Of a stretch of 64,000 nucleotides of DNA, positions 43,909-51,427 are shown piece after piece. Below the pieces are notes generated by a model. It ran no database searches, was not told where the DNA came from, and saw only the letters and a program-made list of their open reading frames with translations. Position numbers and translations under genes: made by a program. Within the stretch, counting starts at the first letter, position 1; every line of letters begins with the position of its first letter. Where the stretch lies: assembly GCF_024614185.1 (NCBI RefSeq), contig NZ_JAHTLF010000012.1:1-64000 (forward strand), read 5' to 3'. This DNA comes from Nocardioides carbamazepini (GTDB taxonomy: Bacteria > Actinomycetota > Actinomycetes > Propionibacteriales > Nocardioidaceae).

Positions 43909-45251
43909 CAGACCTCGCTGACCCGGCGCCGGCGCGGCGCGCGGACGCCGACCAGGATGCTGCCGAGGATCCGCAGCTGGATGTCCCGCAGGTGCTCGGC
44001 CGCCCGCTGCACCGTGCGCGGGTGGACGGATCCGGACGGCACGGTCAGCAGGAGCGCACCGTGGATCGCCATGATCCGCGCGTCCTCGGACGACGCGACG
44101 GGAGCGGCGTGGACGAGGACGACGTCGTAGGCGCCCTCGGTGCTCTCCAGGAGTCCGTCGAACCTCATCTCCAGCAGGCTGGGCGGCGCCAGGTGCGCCT
44201 GTCCGACGGAGAGGAGGTCGACGTTCTCCGTCGGCCCCTCCCGGACCGCGTCCACCAGGTCGAGCTCGCCGGCGAGCACGTCGTACAGCCCCGGCTCCCC
44301 ACCCGGCGCCTGCAGCGCCGGGTGGATCTCGGGGTCGCCGCTCGTGTCCACCACGAGGACCCGGTGGCCGACCTCGGCGAGGGCGACGGCGAGGTTGACC
44401 TCGATCCAGCCGGCCCACGGGTCCGAGGTGCCGGCCGAGGTCACGACGAGGAGCCGGCTCGGGTCCTCGGCGCTCGCGAACTCCACCGCGATGCGCAGGG
44501 CGCGGATCGACTGGAACTCCGGCGCCCAGTAGTCGATGGCCCCCGACTGCCGGGGATCGGCGGGCCTCGGGATCACGCCCAGCACCGGGGTGTCGGCGAG
44601 CTCGCCCATCTCCTCGGCGTCGCTCACCGTGCGGAACAGCCGGTCGACGACGACGGCGGCCACGATCGCGAGGAGGAACGCCAGCACCAGACCGGCCAGG
44701 GCCGCCACCGGGACGTTCGGCGAGCTCGGCTCGTCCGGGACCACCGCCTCCTCGGTGACGTGGTAGTTGAAGGCACCGCCGGCGGGATCGTCGGAGGGCA
44801 GCAGCTCGACGATCAGGTTCGCCGTCCGGGCCGCCCGCTCGGCGTCGGTGTCGGTCACCGAGACCTGGACGATCACGGTGCCGTCGACCACCGCGCCCTC
44901 GACGTCGTCACGCAACTGGTCGGCGGACCTGCCCGGCACCTGGTCCGCGACCTCCTCGAGGAGCGGCCAGGACCTCCCGATGTCGGCGATCGTGCCGAGC
45001 AGATCGGTGTAGTCGACCGTGGACGGCGGCAGGTCCGGGCGGGGGGTCACGGCGATCCGCGCCGACGCGGTGTACTCGCGGTCGGTGAGGACCAGTCCGG
45101 CGGCGACGCCGTTCGCCACCAGGACCACGACGAGCGCGACGATCCAGCGGCGGCGCCACAGCAGGGCACCGAGGGCGCGGGCACTCCCCCGGACCGCGGA
45201 CGGCTCCGGGCGGTCGACGTACTCCGCGGGGACAGCGTGGGTGGTGGACAT
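43908..45251 (-). CDS. Wzz/BY-kinase-like protein with degenerate P-loop
   Basis: A 447-residue polysaccharide copolymerase. Transmembrane segments at about 36-56 and 181-203 flank a Wzz-type periplasmic loop; residues 215-430 are a ParA/BY-kinase fold. The Walker A position reads TSAGTSDPWAGWIEVNLA instead of the EGKTT-type loop, so the catalytic Lys is lost, while the Walker A'-like VLVVDTSGDP strand remains. The C-terminus lacks the usual tyrosine cluster. It probably acts as a structural regulator of chain length without kinase activity. Confidence 0.85.
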   Translation of the reverse strand: MSTTHAVPAEYVDRPEPSAVRGSARALGALLWRRRWIVALVVVLVANGVAAGLVLTDREYTASARIAVTPRPDLPPSTVDYTDLLGTIADIGRSWPLLEEVADQVPGRSADQLRDDVEGAVVDGTVIVQVSVTDTDAERAARTANLIVELLPSDDPAGGAFNYHVTEEAVVPDEPSSPNVPVAALAGLVLAFLLAIVAAVVVDRLFRTVSDAEEMGELADTPVLGVIPRPADPRQSGAIDYWAPEFQSIRALRIAVEFASAEDPSRLLVVTSAGTSDPWAGWIEVNLAVALAEVGHRVLVVDTSGDPEIHPALQAPGGEPGLYDVLAGELDLVDAVREGPTENVDLLSVGQAHLAPPSLLEMRFDGLLESTEGAYDVVLVHAAPVASSEDARIMAIHGALLLTVPSGSVHPRTVQRAAEHLRDIQLRILGSILVGVRAPRRRRVSEV

Positions 45252-45258
45252 CTGGTTC

Positions 45259-46308
45259 CTATCTGAGCCTGGAGCTTTGGACGAGATCCGGGGTGGCGAG
45301 CCCGTAGGCGGCGGTCAGGCGATCGCGCTGGCGGCGAAGCGTGTGGCCGGCGGCGAAGTGCAGCGAGCGCTGCTGCTCCGCCGACCACAGGTCGGGGTCG
45401 CGGAGCCGGCCGATCCGGTCCGCGAGGTCGGCCGCCGTCCGCGTCGCACCGGGCACGTCGAGGCTGAGAAGCCCGGGGATGCCGCGGACGACGAGGGGCA
45501 GGCCGAGGGCGGCGGCCTCGAGGATGCTGATCGGCGCGCCTTCCCACGCGGCGGTGTGCACATAGACGTGGGCCCGGCTCAGGCGCTCCAGGACCTGGGT
45601 CCGCGGGAGCCAGCCCGCGACCGAGACGCCGTGGGCACGCAGCGTCCGCTCGGCGTCTCGGTCGCCTCCGCCCAGCCATTCCCACTCGACGTGGCAGCCG
45701 AGCACGTCCTCGAGATAGCCCTTGGCCCGCAGGAGGTACGGCCAGTCCTTCTGCGGTCCGATCCGCCCGACGGTGACCACCCGCAGGTCCGGGGAGAACC
45801 GGGCGCGCAGGTCCGGTACGTCGAGCGCCCGGTTGGGGACGGTCACGACCCGCCGGTGCCCCAGGGCACGGGCGAGGGCCGCCTCGCGGGGTGAGCAGGC
45901 GACCAGCACCGCCGTGCGTCCGGCCAGCGATCGCTCGATCCGGCGCACGCCGGCGCGGGTCGCCGCACCGAGGTCCTGCCGCTCGAACGCGAAGCAGTGG
46001 GGGCTGTAGGCGACGTCCACCGCGGGGTTGAGGATCCGGGCCAGCAGGCCGGCGTACGACGAGTGCGCGTGCACCTGGTCGGGGCCGAGGCCGTGGACCA
46101 GGTCGTCCGCGGCCCGGAGCGCCTGGGGCAGCGGACGGCGCAGCTCGTGGACGCCGCTGAACGCGTCCAACCGGTCACCGGTGTCCGCATGGGACCGTCG
46201 CGGCCAGACCGCGACGTGGTGCTCGACCGCGGGCGTCGCGTCGACCATGGCGAGCACCGAGCTCAGCACCCCGCCCCCGAGGGACTCGATCAGGTGGAGG
46301 ACACGCAT
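45259..46308 (-). CDS. Glycosyltransferase family 4
   Basis: A 349-residue GT-B enzyme: LIESLGGGVLSSVLAMVDA at the N-terminus, VTVGRIGPQKDWPYLLRAKGYL in the hinge and AAWEGAPISILEAAALGLPLVVRGIPG as the donor E-x7-E site. It lies directly after the initiating transferase and probably adds the second sugar. The gap to the next gene is only 7 bp. Confidence 0.87.
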   Translation of the reverse strand: MRVLHLIESLGGGVLSSVLAMVDATPAVEHHVAVWPRRSHADTGDRLDAFSGVHELRRPLPQALRAADDLVHGLGPDQVHAHSSYAGLLARILNPAVDVAYSPHCFAFERQDLGAATRAGVRRIERSLAGRTAVLVACSPREAALARALGHRRVVTVPNRALDVPDLRARFSPDLRVVTVGRIGPQKDWPYLLRAKGYLEDVLGCHVEWEWLGGGDRDAERTLRAHGVSVAGWLPRTQVLERLSRAHVYVHTAAWEGAPISILEAAALGLPLVVRGIPGLLSLDVPGATRTAADLADRIGRLRDPDLWSAEQQRSLHFAAGHTLRRQRDRLTAAYGLATPDLVQSSRLR

Positions 46309-46324
46309 CGTCAGGCTCCGATCC

Positions 46325-47020
46325 TCAGTAGGCGCCGCGGCCGCGGACGACCGCCGGCAGGGTGCGGAGGAGGATCTCGAGATCGAGGCGCAGCGAGCGG
46401 GACGCGACGTAGTGCAGGTCCATCGCGACCGCGTCCTCCCAGGCGAGGTCGCTGCGGCCGCTCACCTGGCTGATGCCCGTGATGCCGGGGCGGACCGCGT
46501 GGCGGTGGTGGTCGCGGTCCGCGAACCGCGCCACCTCCGCGGGAGTCGTCGGCCGGGGCCCGACCAGGGCCATGGTGCCGTTGAGCACGTTCCACAGCTG
46601 CGGCAGCTCGTCGAGCGAGAAGCGGCGCAGTACCCGCCCCACCCGCGTGACGCGCGGGTCGGCGTGGATCTTGGTGAGCGGGCCGGACCCGTCGTTGCGC
46701 TGCGCGAAGAGCGCAGCGGCCTGGACCTCCGCGTCGCGACGCATCGTGCGGAACTTGACGATCTCGAACGGCCGGCCGCCGACACCCACGCGACGCTGCC
46801 GGTAGAGCACCGGCCCGCGGCTGGTGCCCGCCACCAGGAGCGCCACGACGACCAGCACCGGCAGGAGCGCCACGAGGAGGCCGGTCGCGACGGTCAGCTC
46901 GATGAGTCGTCGGACCCGGCCGTGCGCGACCGCCTCGACGACGGGCGCGTCGGCCGGCGCCTCGACGAGGGCCTGGACCGGCGCCGTCGGCAGGTCGAGC
47001 GGGACGCGCGCGACGCTCAT
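46325..47020 (-). CDS. Initiating sugar transferase (WbaP/PglC-type)
   Basis: A 231-residue bacterial sugar transferase that links a sugar-1-phosphate to undecaprenyl phosphate, the first step of EPS assembly. One membrane segment (about residues 39-62, LIELTVATGLLVALLPVLVVVALL) precedes the catalytic core: IVKFRTM, FSLDELPQLWNVLNGTMALVGPRP and RPGITGISQVSGRSDL. It is the first large gene of the operon. ATG 47020 overlaps the stop of an 11-codon ORF (ATGA) that itself starts 5 nt after promoter motif B. Confidence 0.92.
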   Translation of the reverse strand: MSVARVPLDLPTAPVQALVEAPADAPVVEAVAHGRVRRLIELTVATGLLVALLPVLVVVALLVAGTSRGPVLYRQRRVGVGGRPFEIVKFRTMRRDAEVQAAALFAQRNDGSGPLTKIHADPRVTRVGRVLRRFSLDELPQLWNVLNGTMALVGPRPTTPAEVARFADRDHHRHAVRPGITGISQVSGRSDLAWEDAVAMDLHYVASRSLRLDLEILLRTLPAVVRGRGAY

Positions 47021-47052
47021 CGCTCGCTCCGTCCGTCACTGGTGGTCTTCAC
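47017..47052 (-). CDS. Possible 11-codon leader ORF coupled to the sugar transferase
   Basis: GTG 47052, exactly 5 nt after promoter motif B, opens a frame of 11 codons (MKTTSDGRSER) whose TGA overlaps the ATG of the sugar-transferase gene. No Shine-Dalgarno precedes it, as expected of a leaderless start. It may serve to bring ribosomes to the EPS operon; a product of its own is not implied. Confidence 0.4.
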   Translation of the reverse strand: MKTTSDGRSER

Positions 47053-47057
47053 ACCTC

Positions 47058-47086
47058 ACTGGTGCGGGGAGCGGGCGGTTTGATCC
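47058..47086 (-). promoter_or_regulatory. Shared promoter-like motif, copy B (EPS operon)
   Basis: GGATCAA-N14-GCACCAGT on the minus strand, 38 nt upstream of the sugar-transferase ATG and 5 nt before a GTG. Both boxes and the 14-nt spacer match copy A exactly. It is the likely start of the 20-kb EPS operon. Confidence 0.6.
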
Positions 47087-47123
47087 ACCCCCTGCCGAGA
47101 AGTCGGCACGGATTCAGGCAGCC

Positions 47124-48506
47124 TCAGCCCCGAGCGGTGCGCAGGCCGCGCTCGAAGCGCGCGTACGACGCCAGCTCGCGCCGCGCCGGAGCGAGCACGT
47201 GCTCGCGCACGACCCGGGTGACCACCTCGCGGCAGCCGTCGTCGACCTGGTCGGCACGCGCGGCACCGCGCGGGGCGGCACGCCGGGTCAGCACACCTGC
47301 CCCCGTGACGGCAGCCACGAGGAGGCCACCGGCGACGAGCGCGACCGTCGGCGGGAGGACGCCGGTCGCCCAGGACGCCGCGACCGCGACCGCCATGAGG
47401 ACGGCGGCGAGTGCCACGACCCCACGCGCTCCGATCCGCATCGGCCGCGCAGCCGGGGCGGGGAGTGCGGCGAGCTCGGCGTCGAGCCGGTCGTCGGTGT
47501 CGCCGAGCCGCTGGGTGACGGCCGTCCGGACCGCGCGCCCCCAGCCGGGGGCCAGGTCACGGCACAGGCGGTCGACGAGACCGCGGACGGCGTTGTCGAC
47601 GGTGGGCCGGTCGACCGGTCCACGGCGGGCCGGTGGACGCCCGGCGGCGTCGGCCACCCGGCGCTCGAGGTCGGCGACCCACACGTCGGGCACCGGGTAC
47701 GGCGCGCGGCCGGCCGCCTCCTCGAGCCGGGCCACGGCCGAGCGGATGTCCGCGTCGATGCGCAGGACGGTGTTCTGCTTCTCCTGGACGCGCCGGGTGA
47801 TCGCCCGGCGCAGGTCGTCGATCCCCGTACCGTGCCGGGCGCTGGTCGCCAGGATCCGCGGGTCGCGGATCCCGTCGGCGACGAGGAGCTTCCGGAGATC
47901 GGCGAGCATGCTCCGCCGACGGTCCTCGGGGACCGTGTCGATGTGGTTGAGGACCACCATCGTCACCGCCCGGTGACCGGCCAGCGGCTGGAGGAACTCG
48001 CGGTGGATCGCGGCGTCGGCGTACTTCTGCGGGTCGACGACCCAGACCAGGACGTCCGCGAGCTCCACCACCCGCCGTGCCTCCTCGTGGTGGGCGGCCT
48101 CGATCGAGTCGTGGTCGGGCAGGTCGAGGAGGACCAGGCCCTCGGGGAGCCGTGCGGGTGACGCCGGCGACCCGTGCCGGTGACGGTCGGCGGCCCGGAT
48201 GCCGAGCCAGGTGAGCATCTCGTCCGGATCGTCGTCGCCCCGGACCAGCGCCTGGGCGGTCGCGGTCGTCGGGCGCCGGGCACCGGAGGTCGAGATCTCG
48301 GCGCCGGCGAGGGCGTTGAAGAGCGTCGACTTGCCGGAGCCGGTCGCTCCGGCGATCGCCACGACCGTGTGCCGCTCCGAGAGCCGCAACCGGCCGCTCG
48401 ACCGGTCGGCACCGGCCCGGATGTCGTCGAGGAGCGCCTGGTCGAGGCGGCCTTCGGCGGCGTCCGCGGCCGTGCGGAGGCCCTCGATCCGTGCCTGGAG
48501 ATTCAT
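47124..48506 (-). CDS. Dynamin-like membrane GTPase (YfjP-type)
   Basis: A 460-residue P-loop GTPase. G1 is GATGSGKST (about residues 51-59), G3 DLPDHDS, G4 NHID; a helical region follows and two hydrophobic segments (about 365-412) near the C-terminus would insert in the membrane. Paired GTPases of this kind include IniA/IniC of mycobacteria and DynA/DynB of Streptomyces, which act on the membrane in stress or septation. It overlaps the upstream GTPase gene by 4 bases (ATGA), so the two are made together. Confidence 0.83.
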   Translation of the reverse strand: MNLQARIEGLRTAADAAEGRLDQALLDDIRAGADRSSGRLRLSERHTVVAIAGATGSGKSTLFNALAGAEISTSGARRPTTATAQALVRGDDDPDEMLTWLGIRAADRHRHGSPASPARLPEGLVLLDLPDHDSIEAAHHEEARRVVELADVLVWVVDPQKYADAAIHREFLQPLAGHRAVTMVVLNHIDTVPEDRRRSMLADLRKLLVADGIRDPRILATSARHGTGIDDLRRAITRRVQEKQNTVLRIDADIRSAVARLEEAAGRAPYPVPDVWVADLERRVADAAGRPPARRGPVDRPTVDNAVRGLVDRLCRDLAPGWGRAVRTAVTQRLGDTDDRLDAELAALPAPAARPMRIGARGVVALAAVLMAVAVAASWATGVLPPTVALVAGGLLVAAVTGAGVLTRRAAPRGAARADQVDDGCREVVTRVVREHVLAPARRELASYARFERGLRTARG

Positions 48507-49984
48507 CCGATCGGGCCTCTCGTCTCGTGCCGGGCCAGCGCCCGGGCAGCATGGTCGGCGGCGACACGCAGCTGGTCCGACGCGTCCGGTGCGAGGGTCC
48601 GGTCCAGGACGGGACGGAGGTAGCGGTCCCGGTCCGCGGTGAGCAGCGCCGCGAGCGCGTCGCCGAGGAGGGTCGAGGTGCCGACGGCATCCGCCTCCGG
48701 GGAGTCGGTCCGCCGGCGAGCGCCGCGGATCGCCGTACGGGCGCGGTGGCCCAGGCCCTTCCCGGGGCGGCTGAGGTCCTCGGTGCTCCAGTCGAGCAGG
48801 GCGCTGCCGTGCGCCGTGGCACGCAGCTCGGCGCTGGCCCGCTCGGCCGCCCGCCAGGCGTGGTCGAGGAGCAGGCCCTCCAGGGCGAGGTCGACGGCGA
48901 GGTCGGTCCGGTCCATGCCGTCGTCCGGACCAGGACTCCGGACCGGGGTGCGGGTGTCGAGGCCGGCGAGGAGCTCGGGCAGGGCGCTCGCCAGGGCGTC
49001 CAGCTCTGCGGCGTAGACCCGGTCGGCGACGGTCAGGAGCTCGCCGATCGCGTCCACCTGCCGTGCCGCCGCCTCCGCGACCGCGGCGGCGACGGTGACC
49101 GCGCGTCGAACGGCCCCGGTGACCGTCTGCTCGGCCTCCGCCGTCCGCGCCGCGCTGTCGGCGGCGAGCGCGTCCAGCCAGGTGCGCATCGGGCGCACCA
49201 GCGCCCGGGGCAGCAGGGCGGGGTCGTCGAGCTCTGCCTGCTCGACGAGGAAGACACGCTCGCCGGTCACGTCCCTGGCCCCGGCCATCCGGCGGAGGTC
49301 GGGGACGACGGTGGCGTGGTCGGCGGCCGGGATCCGGTTCAGCACGATGGCGACCGAGGTGCCGCGCTCCACCGCGAGGTCGAGGTGCTGCCAGGACAGC
49401 CGGTCGGAGTAGCGCGCCGCCGAGGTCACGAACAGCAGGAGGTCCGCTGCGGCGATGAGCTTCGCCGCCAGCGCCCGGTTGTCGTCGTCGACCGAGTCGA
49501 AGTCGGGGGCGTCCAGGATCGCGATCCCACGGGGCACCGTGGGCGAGGCGACCAGCTGGACACACCCCCGGTCGCCGGCCGCCCGGGTGACGCGACGCAG
49601 TCCCGGGAGGATCCGGTCGTCCCGGAACCACGACCGGTCGCCGGGGTGGTGGACCAGTACCGGGGAGCGGGTGGTCGGGCGCAGCAGGCCCGGCGTCGTC
49701 ACCACGCGCCCGGCCAGGCTGTTGACGAGCGTCGACTTGCCGGCGCCCGTGGGGCCGCCGACGACGACCAGCACGGGCGCCGTCCGCTCCGCCAGCCGCG
49801 GCAGCACGTGGTCGGCGAACTGCTCGATCGTGCGCGTGCGCTCGACGCGCACGTCCTCGACCCCGGGGAGGTTCAGTGGCAGCCGAGCCTCGGCCAGCGT
49901 TCGCTGCAGTGCCGTCGCGGCGGCCAGGAGGCGCTCGGTCGCGACCGGCGCGGGCCGGGTCTCAATGACCGCTGGCGCGACCAT
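48503..49984 (-). CDS. Dynamin-like GTPase, partner of the preceding entry
   Basis: A 493-residue GTPase with G1 GGPTGAGKST (about residues 75-84) and G3 DAPDFDS. The G4 position reads LNRIP instead of NKxD, so base specificity may be relaxed. No clear transmembrane segment is present, unlike its partner; residues 260-480 are helical. Its ATG lies 23 bases inside the end of the coiled-coil gene, so three genes are translated as one unit. This resembles two-subunit bacterial dynamins; function is inferred from family only. Confidence 0.82.
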   Translation of the reverse strand: MVAPAVIETRPAPVATERLLAAATALQRTLAEARLPLNLPGVEDVRVERTRTIEQFADHVLPRLAERTAPVLVVVGGPTGAGKSTLVNSLAGRVVTTPGLLRPTTRSPVLVHHPGDRSWFRDDRILPGLRRVTRAAGDRGCVQLVASPTVPRGIAILDAPDFDSVDDDNRALAAKLIAAADLLLFVTSAARYSDRLSWQHLDLAVERGTSVAIVLNRIPAADHATVVPDLRRMAGARDVTGERVFLVEQAELDDPALLPRALVRPMRTWLDALAADSAARTAEAEQTVTGAVRRAVTVAAAVAEAAARQVDAIGELLTVADRVYAAELDALASALPELLAGLDTRTPVRSPGPDDGMDRTDLAVDLALEGLLLDHAWRAAERASAELRATAHGSALLDWSTEDLSRPGKGLGHRARTAIRGARRRTDSPEADAVGTSTLLGDALAALLTADRDRYLRPVLDRTLAPDASDQLRVAADHAARALARHETRGPIG

Positions 49985-50912
49985 GGTGCCCCTGGCGCCG
50001 GAACATGGAGCCGAGCTGTCGGTCCGGCTCGGTGAGCTCGTCGGACGCGCTCACGACGTCCTCCGACGGGAACGGGTCCTCGGCGTCGAGCTCGACGGCG
50101 TCCGACGCCTCGTCGTCCAGGTCCCCGGCACCGAGGTCCTCGGCACCAAGGTCCTGGTCGCCGAGGTCCTCGGCGACCGGCCCCTGCTCCGGGGCCTCGT
50201 CCGGGTCCTCGGCGACCAGGTCCCCGGGCTCCGGCTCCGGGGCGGGGTTCTCGGCGAGCAGCCGCTCCATCGCCGTACCTGCGTCCTGGAGCCGGGACCG
50301 GACGGCCGACGCAGCCGCGGTCAGGTCCGTGATCGCCTCCCCCACCTCCTCGCCGAGCTCGCTCGCGCGCTCGAGGACCAGGCGCGCCTCGGTCCTGATC
50401 GCCTCGGCGTCGCGCTGCGCTCCCTCGGCCGCCTCGGCGACGTAGCGCCGGGCGGTCTCCTCCGCCTCGGCCATCGAGGTCCGCAGTGCCTCGGCCCGGA
50501 TGGTGTCGGCGTCGCGGCGCGCGGACGCGGCCAGGTCGGCCGCGAGGGCGTCGACCTTGGCTCGCTGTGCGGCGGCCCAGCCGGCGACCTCCTGCCGCGT
50601 GCGCTCGGCGGCGTCGCGCGCCTCGAGGACGATGCGCTCGGCCTCCTCGCTCGCCTCCTCACGGGCCTGGCTGGCCAAGGTGAGCATGGCCTGGGCCTCG
50701 CGGTGGGCGCCGCGGGTGGCTCGCAGGGTCGCGGCGTGCTCCTCCGCGTCGGCGGCCACCGTCGCCACGTCCGGCTCCGCCGCGGGCGAGCCGGGCGGCT
50801 GCAGGGCGGACAGCACCTGGTCGAAGGCACGGGCGGCCTCGTCGCCGGTGGACTCGGGGGGTGCGTCCGCCTGCGGCTCACCCTCTGCTGCGGACCGGGA
50901 TCGACTGAACAT
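49962..50912 (-). CDS. Coiled-coil protein of the GTPase operon
   Basis: Not assigned to a named family. It has 316 residues: a short disordered N-terminus, an Ala/Glu/Arg-rich coiled coil from about residue 50 to 215 (EEASEEAERIVLEARDAAERTRQEV; DADTIRAEALRTSMAEAEETARRYVAEA), then an acidic tail (about 225-295) with repeats of the EDLG type. The coil resembles DivIVA/Wag31-type scaffolds without their N-terminal motif. It may recruit the GTPases to the membrane. ATG 50912 stands 5 nt after promoter motif C, so the mRNA is probably leaderless. Confidence 0.78.
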   Translation of the reverse strand: MFSRSRSAAEGEPQADAPPESTGDEAARAFDQVLSALQPPGSPAAEPDVATVAADAEEHAATLRATRGAHREAQAMLTLASQAREEASEEAERIVLEARDAAERTRQEVAGWAAAQRAKVDALAADLAASARRDADTIRAEALRTSMAEAEETARRYVAEAAEGAQRDAEAIRTEARLVLERASELGEEVGEAITDLTAAASAVRSRLQDAGTAMERLLAENPAPEPEPGDLVAEDPDEAPEQGPVAEDLGDQDLGAEDLGAGDLDDEASDAVELDAEDPFPSEDVVSASDELTEPDRQLGSMFRRQGHHGRASGH

Positions 50913-50917
50913 GTCCC

Positions 50918-50946
50918 ACTAGTGCTCCACGTCGGGCGATTGATCC
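50918..50946 (-). promoter_or_regulatory. Shared promoter-like motif, copy C (coiled-coil/GTPase operon)
   Basis: GGATCAA-N14-GCACTAGT on the minus strand, followed by 5 nt (GGGAC) and ATG 50912. It overlaps the last codons of the upstream small coiled-coil gene. The layout predicts a leaderless transcript. Confidence 0.6.
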
Positions 50947-51308
50947 GGCACGACGCGAATCCGTTCTCGACGGGCCGACCCCGCGGCACGCTCCTGCACC
51001 CGGATCGACTCGCGCGCGGCCGCCACCAGCCGCTCTCCCTCGTCGATCGCCTCGACGACGATCCGCTGCGCCTCCCGGTCGGCCTCGGACAGCTTGGCGG
51101 TCACGAGCCGCACCACCGTGGTCCGCAGCCGTTGTGCCTCGCCGGCCACGAGACCGAGCAGGTGGTGGGCGTCGGCATGGTCCGCCGAGCCACCGCTCGC
51201 GAGCCGGTCGATCAAGGCGTCGATCTCCAGGTGGGGGAAGGTCGGCGGCCAGACGGCTCCTCCCTGGTCCCCGTCCTCCGCCCCCTCCGAGGCCGATCGC
51301 CCGTCCAT
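50919..51308 (-). CDS. Small coiled-coil protein
   Basis: Not recognised by family. It has 129 residues, mostly one helical coiled coil (about 25-115: FPHLEIDALIDRLASGG ... AKLSEADREAQRIVVEAIDEGERLVAAARESIRVQERA), similar in style to the coiled-coil gene downstream. ATG 51308 lacks a clear Shine-Dalgarno; GTG 51320 in the same frame, with AGGGAG further upstream, is an alternative adding four residues. Promoter motif A lies about 75-90 nt upstream. Confidence 0.7.
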   Translation of the reverse strand: MDGRSASEGAEDGDQGGAVWPPTFPHLEIDALIDRLASGGSADHADAHHLLGLVAGEAQRLRTTVVRLVTAKLSEADREAQRIVVEAIDEGERLVAAARESIRVQERAAGSARRERIRVVPDQSPDVEH

Positions 51309-51394
51309 CGGTTGAACCACGTCCGAACCACTCCCTCTCGTGCTGCGCACGACCCTCGACCACCGGCACTCGGCGCCGTCGCGGCGCCCGGATG

Positions 51395-51423
51395 ACTGGT
51401 GCTGTGGGGACCGGGATTGATCC
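51395..51423 (-). promoter_or_regulatory. Shared promoter-like motif, copy A
   Basis: GGATCAA-N14-GCACCAGT on the minus strand, between the CHAT gene stop and the small coiled-coil gene. Both boxes match copy B exactly. No start codon lies 5 nt downstream here, so this transcript would have a leader of about 75 nt. Confidence 0.55.
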
Positions 51424-51427
51424 GTCG

